Notes under the pieces: generated by a model | What the model was told of the DNA's origin: nothing | The model's database searches: none | What the model saw: the letters and a program-made list of their open reading frames with translations, nothing else | Assembly: GCA_019843655.1 (NCBI GenBank) | Contig: JACDQD010000103.1 | Span: 3,162,001 to 3,226,000, forward strand | DNA from: Lethocerus indicus | Taxonomy: Eukaryota; Arthropoda; Insecta; Hemiptera; Belostomatidae | Direction: 5' to 3' | Length of the DNA stretch: 64,000 nucleotides | Shown: in pieces, positions 24,801 through 36,054 of the stretch | Layout of the letters: every line of letters starts with the position of its first letter | Numbering within the stretch: position 1 is the first letter of the stretch | Program-made: the position numbers and the translations under genes

Positions 24801-27800
24801 AGTTAGTTACTGCACAGGTTAGGCACCCTTTCTATATTGATACATCCTTTGTGCCACGTATTATTTATAATAAAAGGAAGGTTAGTCAAACGGTTCGTTT
24901 ACCTAACTGTAGGAAATAAGACTACAGAATGCTATCGTGTTACTAAGATGGATTTTAACAAGTTTTTGCCACTTAGAGGGCTGAGATTTTAAATGAATGT
25001 GGGGACTCGATTATGACTTTTTATAACATTAAAAAAACTCGGCGCGACTTATAAAAACCTGTTTGATCTGGGAGCTTAACCGGGTTAAAAAAGTTCAACT
25101 CGCCGGCTTAGGTGAAAAATATTCTAGAATAACCACTTACCGGACATACAAATTTTAAACTTTATATCACAAATTCATATTTATCTTTTGTTTTATAACC
25201 TCATCCTTACAGCGATAAGCTATATCTAAAATATCAGAAAATTCGTAAAAATATTTCCTCTGGTTTTTATAAAAATATATCGAATGTTTATTGAATGTCA
25301 GCGGCAAATATTTTGTCGTTTGGTTTATGTACACCGTCCGCTTGTTAGCATCCCGAAGTTGGTAGGTTGTTCCATTAGTCTTTAAGTACCTCAGTACATA
25401 CCGACGGTGACGATGAACCAGAACATGGATGACCAAATAAACTAACTTCAGGGTTTCATGTATTATTCTAATGAATAGACCTTTCTGAAATACCTGGAAT
25501 CGATAAGATGGAGTCATTGTGTTGGGGAGATCATTATCAAAGTATCAACAATCTATAGAATGCAATGATACCATCCTATCGATCCAGGTATTTCAGACAG
25601 AGCTTTTCATTAGAATAATAAATAAAACCTTCAAGTTAGTTCTGGTTTATCGTCATCGTCGGTATGTTGTGAGGTACTTAAAGACCAATGGAACATCCTA
25701 TCAACTTCAGGATGCTGACGGACTGATATTCGCTTCATTAATTATTTTTTATTAACTTAGTCGATTCATATATTTAAATTATTCTTCTTTATCGATTCTT
25801 TAAAGTATCTAATGTCCCAAATATAAATGCTGAACCTTACTTTAATTTTCTCGGCAACCACTAATGAGCTAGCTTTCTACTTTTACACTTGACCGACTAC
25901 CGCGACTCCGGCTTTTTTAGCGCCGGTCCCCACCTAGTGTAGGCAATACGCTCGGCCGCGAACGGCCTATTGCGCAACAGAAAAACCCACATTTGTGCTT
26001 TTTGCTCGTATTGCCCTAATGGTTTCCAACCGGCCGACAGACAGCAAACCCAATACCCGCTAACCTGCATTCCAACTGCAGTCCCACTGCGACAACGCGC
26101 CTAACTTAATAGCGATTTCAAAATCTGCCCGTTCGTGCGTGCCTTTGCTCAAAGTCCGGCCCAGAAATTATTGCGTCCGGAATAGACTACTTAATCGGTC
26201 AGCGAAGAAGTAAACTGAAACGGAACCTCAACTTCCTGCGGCGGTCGAACCGTACTTTCGTAATGTGCACTGGTGATGGTTTGCCAAACAAACGAATTCA
26301 AACTTAAATTACTGACGGTCTAATGTAGAGATAAGTACAACTAAATAAATATTTATTCAAGAATTATGCATTCAAAATATCAAGATACCAATTTGGTATT
26401 GGGGGAGGGGGCACAAGGGGTTTGGAGTATCATCACTCTTCTTGCTTCTTTTTGCAAGAGTGGTAACAGATATCTTAAGATCAGTATCATTGTGTCCTCA
26501 TTGATTACTACTATCCTTGGTTTCTTGGATTTAGCTCAGTCATTCCTCTTCCGGACTTCCCCTTTAAATCGCAAGTAGAAAGCTTAAATATAATTTTATG
26601 TTTGAGTACACAAATTATAGTCATATCCTCCCACCCTCGGTATTGAATTATGTGTATTTTTCATAAACTACAGAGACTACATCACTACCCTCAACATAAA
26701 CGATACGCGATTAACTAGGAGTTGGATTAGTTAAAACAATGCTACGTTCACAATCTATGAAAAGTTCAAAAGTTAAATGTTCAGGTACGGGACCAGTTTC
26801 AACATTTCTATATTAATTAACTAAAAGCGATACGTAAAAATCGATAACAAAATTTACCATAATCTACGTAGTCATCTTCGTAAGGTAGAACGGCGCCGTT
26901 GACCGTGGAGAAGACGGCGAATAGAGCGAAACACAGGAGGACCTATAACACATAAATTAATATCAGTGAAAATTTATCGAATATATCAGTTATTTCAATT
27001 TGATCATGACTGTTCCAAACTCAATATATTTTTGAGAATTTGAAATATGAAACTAAAATATCAGTAATATATTCTTTACTTCGTTAAGTAACATTGTTTT
27101 GGCCGGCCAACAAATGCTGATAGGCATATTAATAAATACAATGAGTTCTGTTGCACCCACAAAGCCTGTACAATTCTCCTGCAGAACAAAAGGTTTTAAA
27201 CATTTATAACAGATCATTTCTGATATACGCGGACCGTTTAGTGGGGGCTATTCTTCGGGAAACAAAGAGCAATTAATTAGGGCAACCACTTTGCAATACA
27301 CGTTTTATCGGCAGGCCGCGTTTCTCCCCTTCCGTTATCCGGACCCTCCGGAACCGGAGTGGCTCAACTTCCGGAAATGTTTTGATCGACCGCCTGTTCC
27401 GCAGAAAGTGAAATCCGATAGCGGCGTTATTCTGATTTAAATTAGATCAGTTAGTGGCTGTTTGGGGAAGAGAGGTCCGGTTCTGCAATATGAAGGGGTT
27501 TGGTGGGTCAGTACGAAGTGATGTACGGTGTCTCAATGACAGTTTACCAATCCGGCGTTGGACATCGATCTCGATTTTAGGACACTGAATATTAGTTTTA
27601 CCAAAATATCTACCTTTCTACTTCGTCTGTACTTAATATAAAATTGTTTTAAAAATTCAAACCAAAAATGGTTTCTATAAAAAGAAGTGGTCAATACATT
27701 CGAATGTTGAGGACGGTGTTGGGAACTTGAGTATATCACTCCTGTGATGCAATTTATTTCTACCGCAACATCAAATGTTGTTTATGAAAAGCCGTTTTCC

Positions 27801-28041
27801 CTCGGGTCCAACTAACCACAATTTCCGGACTATGTTATTCAAACTATGTATTATTATGCACAACAACGATTGCACGGAAATGAATTTTTCTGCATTAATC
27901 GTACAGCGGTCACTTGCACATAACGCGTTGCCAATTTGTTTCATCGCAAGAACCGATTTTGTGGGTAAGTAACATATCGCACTAGGAGACCCTCGCGGAA
28001 GACAGTCTGTTACTTACGGTTGGTGTTGGGGCTATCTTCAT
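21875..28041 (-). CDS. Secreted cuticle-type protein with C-terminal KTDK motif (3 exons, frame break)
   Basis: Minus-strand exons are 28018-28041, 26858-26942 and 21875-22394, with strong GT-AG signals. Exon 1 gives MKIAPTPT; exon 2 adds the hydrophobic core VLLCFALFAVF and VNGAVLPYEDDYVDY, a signal peptide followed by an acidic tyrosine-rich segment. Exon 3 starts in one frame (GVESGAVDDLGRAGALDQ, proline-rich) and ends in another (YSADDLLVPLIAVADPV, LEDEAVALARAGAVVVGKHK, then VYSFVKTDKHGHFKWGV). The first frame stops at 22159-22161; the second is closed upstream near 22330. So a 1-nt loss, or a 50-nt intron at 22196-22245, must lie between. The length is about 200 residues. A TATA box lies upstream of exon 1. 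The role is inferred from the signal peptide, composition and neighbours: an extracellular cuticle component. No chitin-binding domain is seen. Confidence 0.75.
25335..25722. mobile_element. Diverged long palindrome (fold-back element)
   Basis: Sequence at about 25335-25515 is matched as an imperfect reverse complement by about 25555-25722, so both strands give near-identical peptides (for example HRHRRYV, then LKTNG) reading outward. It lies in intron 2 of the KTDK gene. No transposase is present. Boundaries are approximate. Confidence 0.7.
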
Positions 28042-28108
28042 GGTGGCTGTGGTGTCGACCCGTCGGCTGACTCTAAGTGAAGTTGGCTGGCAGGGGAGGC
28101 CGCGGCGC

Positions 28109-28118
28109 TATTTATATA
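28109..28118 (-). promoter_or_regulatory. TATA box of the KTDK cuticle gene
   Basis: TATATAAATA on the minus strand, 68 bp upstream of the ATG at 28041, within a GC-rich stretch. The spacing suits a short 5' UTR of about 40 nt. Confidence 0.65.
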
Positions 28119-30890
28119 AAAGGTGGAAGAGTTAGGGGCGTTACGCTAGGATGACTCCGCTGCCGGCGGCGGCGGTAGCGGCGTCCGCGTCCCCCCCACA
28201 CACCGGCTGGTGGACCCCGTGCCTACGCACAAAGAGTGAAAACTCCCGTTTTACTTTCGGAACATAATTAAGCCGGCCACTGGACAAAAAGGCTATCTCT
28301 TCGCCCCCGACAATGGTCTCATTGTTCGGCCCCGCTACGGCTGTTGGAAAACTCAGTCGGCGGGTTCTCATTGTGTCCCGGCTCTGTTTATTCCGCGTTT
28401 CTCGAATTGAACATCGTTTAGCGGCCATCGAATGAGGGAAGTGAGGTACGCGATTGGAACGGATTCGGAAAGAATTGCTCCATAAGGATGTACTTCCCGT
28501 TTGGTTTCTCAGTAATGCAAGTCTATCTCTTCAGAAGGAGATCGTTCTTCCGATCTCCTGTCTCCACTTGATGAAGTTTCGTCTTTTCTGTGAAGAACCT
28601 ACGGATATAACACCTTCGGACAGCTCATTGAAACATCTATTTTCGTGATATCGTTTAGGAAGAATTTATTATTTAACGACCAGATATTAAACGAGAATTA
28701 CGATCAGCAGATCGATCAACATTGAACAGGCATATTTCGGTATAGGAAAATACGGCCGACACCGTGGTACGAACGGACATCGTAATTATGTACGACATTT
28801 GTCGTGGAATTTTATTGTAGTAGATTGGTACGAGTCCGGGCTCGTAAACATATATTTTATCAGAGGAAACCTATTTAATAAAGGAAAAAAATTGTTATTC
28901 CTTTCATCACTTAGGAGTTTACTCTTTCATGAACTCATTCATGGGAGTCTGACTGCGATTAGCGCTGCAATCAAGAGATCGTTCATTTGTGACGGGTGTG
29001 TGTAATCTTAAAAAGTTTTACAAAACCCATATTTACAAATTCACAAAGGTGTTCAGTTGTAACTATTTTTTTCACTATTGTCAACCATATTATTATTTTT
29101 AACATTTCCGTTGGTTTTATCGATTACCCTCAGTACCCTGATGTTTGAGAATTTCAAGGTGCGCTTTCATTCACTGAATTGCAGAAAGACTAAATTGGTT
29201 TTACTCTCTTCAAAAATATTCTACTTTTGATTCGACATTTACTCTTACTTTTTCCGAGAAACGAGGAAATATTTTCGGGATCGTCTTAAGAGCATTCCCC
29301 AAACGGATTATATTCCGAAAAATAGTGACACGAATTTGGTTTACGATTATCCCTAACACCAGAATATGACAGAGCCATAATGCCATTCGTTCCCTGGATG
29401 ACTTGCTGGGCTTGGTTCATATTACTGCTTCGGATTTTATCGCCACTATTTTTCCAACATTAATATCACAACTTCGAGGGAAAAGGAACAATGGGCTAAA
29501 AAATAACTCTAGAAAAGGTTTATATTAATCTGATGGATTTTCACGTAGGAAAACGAGGCGTGGTTGAAATATAAGAAATACCGTGGGCATTGTCAAAATA
29601 AATTATGGAAACTGTATATCAGTTAAGCTCTTAACAATGGTCCCTATTGTATTGTGTGTACAACTGGTATAAATTCTACGAATAAGAAATATACTTTGCT
29701 GTTACCTAATAATCACCCTCTCTGATCCCCTAACATGCATCTTTGAATAATATAGTGAAATCATTTTTGCCCTCAGATAATTCTTGTTGCCTGCCATCTC
29801 TTGTTATAAAATGATTTCTCCAGAAATTTATTTTCGACACCGGTGTTATTTATATATGATATTGCTATTACGATGCAATTGGCTGGCATTGTGTATATAG
29901 GGCGGAACACCGCCGAAACCGGTCCAACTCGGTCGAGCGTTGCAAAATCCACTACAGGAATAAAACTCATAGTGTGTTCCACTTCCTCGTCCACTTCGAT
30001 TTTTCAATCTATTAAATTATCCAGGAGATCGTTATCCAATTGGACCGCCCCGCTTGTCCATTTAGTGAGATTTCATTTCGCCCTTGCGAAAATAAATTGT
30101 CAGCTTTTGAATTGAAATTATTTAAATTCTGTCTGTTACATAACTGGACTCTCTTGTGGGCCAAAATTATCGATCATTTTGAATTCGACCCTTCAATTGC
30201 AACATAAAAATAGGTACAGTATATTATTTGTTGTAAAAGTATGATTTGCGTCAAACAGGAATAGATTCTAATAGTTTCGAATACTAAATAAACGTAGTAT
30301 TGGAAATATGTAATAATGAATGCACCGCATGCTGAAGAAAACATATACAAACATTATCATGTAATACTGTCTGTGAAATAAAAATTACAGTTGTATAGAT
30401 GATTTGGTGAAATTCTTTAATACAACATGTGTACAGAAACAAGTATCGTATAAAATGGAGGTGGTCCTCTATTCCAACTATGTTCTCTGTAGAATTTTAA
30501 TATAAAATCCAGTTAAAATACTATCGGCTACTGAACACTGTATTCAGTAAGAATTATTTTCTTATAATAATAGGTTTCACAAAAATATAAAATAACTAAT
30601 TTCGGCCTATATAATTGTAATCAGTAAGCGGAGCGAAAACTATCGGACTTTCGTTTGAAATAAAAAGTGAAATGAATTCACGGCTCTTGAGAATTCGTCC
30701 GGTTCTCCAATTAGTACCAATCTCGACAAACCGGTGTAAGCACGCCAAAACTGCGAGGAAAGTGAGCTTATTTTTATTTCAATTTTCAAGCTCAAACAGC
30801 GTGACTCGGCTGGGGCCAGCACGCGAATCGCGCTTCCGTACGCCAGGTGAAAATTTGCGGGCCTAAAATGTTGAATAATTGATAATTGTT
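28119..30890. other. Gene-poor DNA upstream of the KTDK gene
   Basis: No convincing exon was found. The 95-residue minus frame at 28141-28428 is GC-driven and has no recognisable domain. A 3' half of a hammerhead-like motif sits at 29901-29924. Confidence 0.45.
29901..29924 (+). repeat. 3' half of a hammerhead-like motif
   Basis: A 5-bp stem (GGCGG with CCGCC, loop AACA) is followed directly by GAAACCGGTC, the same 3' core as the other copies. The CUGANGA segment that should precede the stem is absent (TATATAG instead). Read as a truncated relic. Confidence 0.35.
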
Positions 30891-30960
30891 CGTGCATTGC
30901 CGAGATTGGGGAGGTGGGCCCGTTGGGCCAACAGTCTATGCTATCGACCCGTGGAAAGTC

Positions 30961-31113
30961 ATGGCGCATAAACTCGCCAAGGTCTTTCTGATCCTCTTCG
31001 TCGGCTGCAACGCTGGATCCCAGTGTTGTAGAACAAAACTGGGTATTTTCGGGTATTTTTTGTTGCGACATAATGTGTGTATTTCTCAGAGCTTACTGTC
31101 GACACCTTTATAG
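30961..31113 (+). CDS. Possible first exon encoding a signal peptide
   Basis: The ATG at 30961 opens a 50-codon frame starting MAHKLAK, followed by the hydrophobic run VFLILFVG and CNAGSQ. This is a textbook signal peptide with a plausible cleavage site after CNA. The rest is cysteine-containing but featureless, and a donor (GTATTTTC) after KLG could end the exon there. No partner exon or domain was found on the plus strand. It could be chance; the minus strand is also open here for 143 codons. Confidence 0.2.
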   Translation: MAHKLAKVFLILFVGCNAGSQCCRTKLGIFGYFLLRHNVCISQSLLSTPL

Positions 31114-31119
31114 AATTTT

Positions 31120-34100
31120 TTAGTCCCAACTCCACTTTAAAATTCAAGCTAATTTTTATTTAATAGTGAATTAAACGACGAGTGTTTGAACTTATGATTT
31201 CTCCCAACTCCGACTTGGAACCGACTTATTAAATGAATAAAAATTATATTTCCGAACTTGTCTTCTGAAAGGTTACTTATATTGAAAACAGTTTGGGGGT
31301 TATGTCTCGAATTTATGCTCAGTTGTGATAATAGTCATCTCATCTGTGTTATATTTAACAAAACGTATAAATTATCGAATAACAATATATTTAAGAAAAT
31401 GTTAAAAAGTACGAAATGAATGGTTTTTTTTAAATATAATATTCCGACATTTCGTTTAGCCACGAATAAAGTTAATTTGCAGAATCCGTTCTAAAACGCT
31501 TGACTTTATTACAGGAGCTTATTTTTACGCTCCAGTCACTTGTGTGATTCTGTCACGGTAATCCATTAATAAAGTATTATATAAAACACGATCCAGTCTG
31601 TTAACTCCATGTTTTATGTAACGAGCACCGATGTTAGGACCATATATTCTTTTTTTTTAGACAGTTACGTTCGAAAAAACGATTTGGTATTTCGTGGCCG
31701 TGACCGGCTAACATGTAATCAACAACTTTGATTCACGTTTCGCGCAATTTTTAACTCATCCTTAAATCTGAATTATCTTTCTGTGGGGCGAGAGCGATGA
31801 TTGAAGTAGGGACAATTATACTGGGTTCGTAGAGGTGATTTGAGATTTTGGTCTCCCAGAAGAAGTTTATGTAAGTCGGGACAGCTAATAGTTCTTCGTA
31901 ACGCCTCTCGTTAATTCGGGCACCATTAGAACCGCACTGTCGATTCCCCGTTTGGATGTGACCACAGACTGAGCCAGCGGCCCGGACCAGTTTAAATGCA
32001 ACACTTTACGAAATCGACCGCAGTTTTAGAAATTATTTAATTATCTAATCGCTAATTGTCCGTGTTATAGAATCGTGTGACACTCTTCTTTTTATGCACT
32101 GTGATCTCCGTATTTTGTACGGTGCCTGTATTCAAGGTTGTACACCTTTCCGGCGGAAACGTTAAGCAACTGTTTCCAACGCCGCGGAACAATCCGCTTT
32201 TTTCTACGCGGTTACGTAATAAAATCCGGTTATACAAAATGCCTAAATTTCAGGGTTCATAAAGAAAATACTACCGTCTACTCTTTTCTTCTGAGAGAGA
32301 TAGCAGAAAGAAAAAATATATGTATAGAATTAAATAATTCTCGTTAAACATTAATTGTTAGTCGTGAAAAACTGCGACTAATGCACTCGGTATAATCGTT
32401 ATAAATTATACTTTCGTGAGAGAGGTATTCTGAATTCACACGCGGTGTGAATCGTTTATAAGGCGAGGAAAAATGCAAAAGTGAATCAACGACGCCGACT
32501 CTTTTTCGTAGTGCCACCGCTGATTACATCAGTTTGGTTCCAAGCCAAACAATTTTCGGGATGGAATTACGGTAATTTTTTGCCGGTACGTCTGCAGATA
32601 TTGAATACTCGGTCGATTGTAGAACTGTCTTATACGGACTGCCGTCTTAGTAACCGGTGCAGAACCAACGGAGCGAAACAATCTGACCAAGTTTACAAGT
32701 GACGGCCAACAAGAACAATGTCCAGTGACCGCCGATGCCGATGCTCTTTTTACGGACCTTTTTCTAGCGGACAGTCACCTCTGCCGATCAGATACCGAGG
32801 TCGCAGTTTTTCTCTGAATGTTAGTATTGTATATTTAGCAAAAGAAATCATCAGCACTGCCTTACGACATCCACTCGAGGAAAAACTCGGTTCATTCATT
32901 CATCTCAATCTTCTTCATTCTCATCATTCTTTCTTCTCGCAGCAATATACACGCAGGATATATTCTCAGACACGACATTCCACATGATCAATAAGCATAT
33001 GTTCTCTCCACGCTCACTGTTAAATCGGCCCACCGAACAACGCTAAAATCATCCTTCAGAATAACTTCAGGCTCAAAACTCTTTTCACGGAGGCCAAGGC
33101 CACTGTGCCCTTTGTCATAATGGTAGTGCTATTTATATATTGATGCTGTAGGTCGGAACACGTGAAAGTGATCCGCTCAGTGCGCCCTGATGTCATGTTA
33201 TTCAATATTAGCCTCAATATCATCTAGTATGGAATATTTCGCGTGCGTCGCTCTGAGAGTGAAAGCGGGACCATCGGGGGAGGAGTGTCAACCTCCGCCG
33301 GCATTGTGTCATGTCATGTAACTAGCCGCCCGCCGGTCATTCTGGCCGTGCCTTGAGCAATCCCCCGATGGCTTCCGGTCTCGCTTGTGCAATTGGATCA
33401 CGTGCTCTGAGACTGCTTGACCGACGGTGAAGCCAGAAGAGGGCCGAAACTCTCGCAGTCCAATTCGCAGTAAGGGTATTTCGACGACGATGAAAATATC
33501 GAGTGACTCGATTATATTGAATTAGTCGATTTCCAATGTCTCTTTATAGTTGGGAATGTTGGTAATTGAGGTATCACCTTGGCAACGTGTTATCACCAAC
33601 AATGACTATATAGTGGATTGAGGTAGGTACTTGGGATAACATTAGCTGCTATTCGTTGTTTCATAGTACCATGACCGAAAATTCGGGAAACAATTGATTT
33701 TGTACGATTTTCGCAATTTCAAAAACTAATATCGCGATTCGATACTTCTCCAATGGTCTTTTACACGTTTAAAGAGTAGTTGGCGCTTCATAAATATTTT
33801 TGAAAAAATGCCCTAACTTGAAGCCGAATGCATGTGTGGTATATTGCGTTACAGTGGGTCCGAAAATAGCGCCGGCGCTATTGAATAACGATCGTTCCGA
33901 CGAAGGCCGCTATTATAGGAGCCGTTAGGGATTATATAAATTAACCGATTCGAGAAAATTGCGTCGCTGTTGCCGCTATTACTTTTCAAGCGTAAGGCCG
34001 GGTTGCGCAACCGGGCCAATCGGAATCGGGTGGCAGTTTGACCGGGCATTAGGTGCCCCTCCCCGGGTGACCCGAGTGTTAACCCGAACAGGTGATTTGA

Positions 34101-36015
34101 ATACCAGAAGGAGCGGCCAGCAGGTAACCGGCTCCCAAGGCTCTTAAGGGTCGACAGGAGTTTAGAGGTCACCTGTTTCCCATGAACCTCTGAGGAAAGA
34201 GATTTCCGCTTTCGGTAATCCGGTGTTCGTTAATGTTCCATATTCACCGGGCAGGAAATAACCTTTACAGTAAGTAAATTTAATTCACAGCCTTTGCACA
34301 GCCTGAGATTTGTTTATTTCACTATATATTTATTTATTGTCCCTATATTTTTACATACCTCAGTTCTACGGGATTAGACAATTCTACTTTACGTCTATCA
34401 CATCGAATATGAAAAACCTACCCTAGAACTCAGCGATTGGAACAATGTCTGAAAATTTACATAAGGGCAGTATAATGTTTCTCTTCGGTGGCTCTTCCTT
34501 CTTAAAAAAATATGTCTACCCGCGTCGTTTAGCACGGTCCGCTAAGCGGCAACGTAAAAACGACGTTTCCTCAACGGTCGTGTATAGGAAGTCCATATTT
34601 CTTTTAAAGAGATGTTATTCTTAAACAATTCGACTGTATCCCTCCGTCTAAAACGAAGAGTTAGTGGTCACGTTTACCTTTCAATTGTTATTGTGAATAC
34701 TTAAAAGAAATATCGGTTATGTGAATAGACGTTGAAATAAGTCGTACGCTTCACGTTCGTTACAGTGAGTTGCGTCAGCCATCGTCTCATAAAATGAGCA
34801 AAAAAACAACCCGTTTATTCCTAGGTTGTGCGCCATTGGTTGTACCAACAATAATTCTGTATGTAACCAAAAAAGGCGGAAATAAACTTTCCCTGAGTCC
34901 TAATATTAATAAATAGTAAAAAGCTTACTAAATCCCGCGATTTTTTGTGGTTTCGCTATGCTGAGCACGATAAAAGGTAAAAGTGGGCCCTTCACTCGAC
35001 GGCCTTTCGGCCTTCTGCGTGTCTTTGTGTCGTTTATTTTTCGAGCAGAATGCACTTTAGAAAGCACGCAAACGTAAGGTTTTTTACTTCAATTTATTTA
35101 TTGCACTTTCTTTCCATTTGTCTTCCATCTTGTACAATTTTAATAATATATTTTATTGTGTCTTCGGGTGGGTTCGCGTGTCGTCCTCTACATTCGGTTC
35201 TCGGCCAGGTAAATGACCGACGAACGCTCCTGGATGAACCTCTTCAGTCGTCCTTGATTGTTCACTGATTCGTAACTGCGATACTGGGGAACGTTTTCAC
35301 TTCCCTGAAATCGGTGGCAAAGCAGATTTTACTATATTTTGTCCATAAATAGTGTTTCGGGACAATATAAAACAAATTCATAATATAATTCAGCCCGATA
35401 ACAGTCAAGTGGTAATCCGAACATGCGGACACATTTAGGTCCAAATACGCGAGTGCTGAGAGAGACAACCGAAAGCAAGAGGGATGATGTTCCGAACCAT
35501 CACAATCCTAGTTAAGGTTTCGGACGCGACAGACTTTTGTCTGTTTCGTAAAAAGTCGTTTCGTAACATCTAGATTATTAAACTAGATTAGTAAACATCT
35601 GCAAAATTATGATTGCTGTATGGAATAGCTCAGCGGAGCTAAGACTAGGGCCTCTTGGCAATCGGCTCGATGGTATACTTTAAGTCTGTGTTGTTTACAC
35701 TCGGACGATTTTTACCCACGGAGTGAGAGAGCTAGCCGATTGTGACCCGGCGTTATGCAGCCCGCTGGCTTGTTTTGCAACAGTTTTTTATGACATTCAA
35801 AACGAACTGGGCAAGTAAGTAATTAGAAAATTATTCCTCCGCTCCGCTGGGAGTGGAGCAACCAGTCCCTTTTTAAAGCCGCCGTTTACGTAACCGTTTC
35901 AATTTGACACTCAAAAGCTTAAATTCGCATTAAATACTTTCCTTAATTTTCTCTTTCTTCGATTGACGTTCAGGGCGATTCCGTTCTCAATAGGTTTCGA
36001 TTTATTGTAAGAACA
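31120..36015. other. Gene-poor DNA, may hold the last exon of the His-rich gene
   Basis: No exon could be supported. The histidine-rich gene to the right ends its last recognised exon with a strong donor (GTAAGT), so a small terminal exon may be hidden here, but no candidate stood out. Confidence 0.4.
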
Positions 36016-36054
36016 TTATTTAATTATAATGAAAATACAAGTTCTGTTACTTAC

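Noticed and set aside
28141..28428. 95-codon minus-strand frame just upstream of the KTDK gene TATA box, considered as a last exon of the His-rich gene
   Set aside because: The sequence (alanine run, no His/Gly/Tyr bias) does not fit, and no good acceptor was seen.
30640..31071. 143-codon open frame on the minus strand
   Set aside because: No domain, signal peptide or splice context; composition looks non-coding.
33849..34172. 107-codon minus-strand frame
   Set aside because: No domain or exon signals; read as chance.
35620..35690. tRNA-like segment with an A-box-like TAGCTCAGCGG and a weak B box
   Set aside because: No acceptor or T-stem pairing could be made and the B box deviates; not a tRNA gene, at most a distant SINE head.
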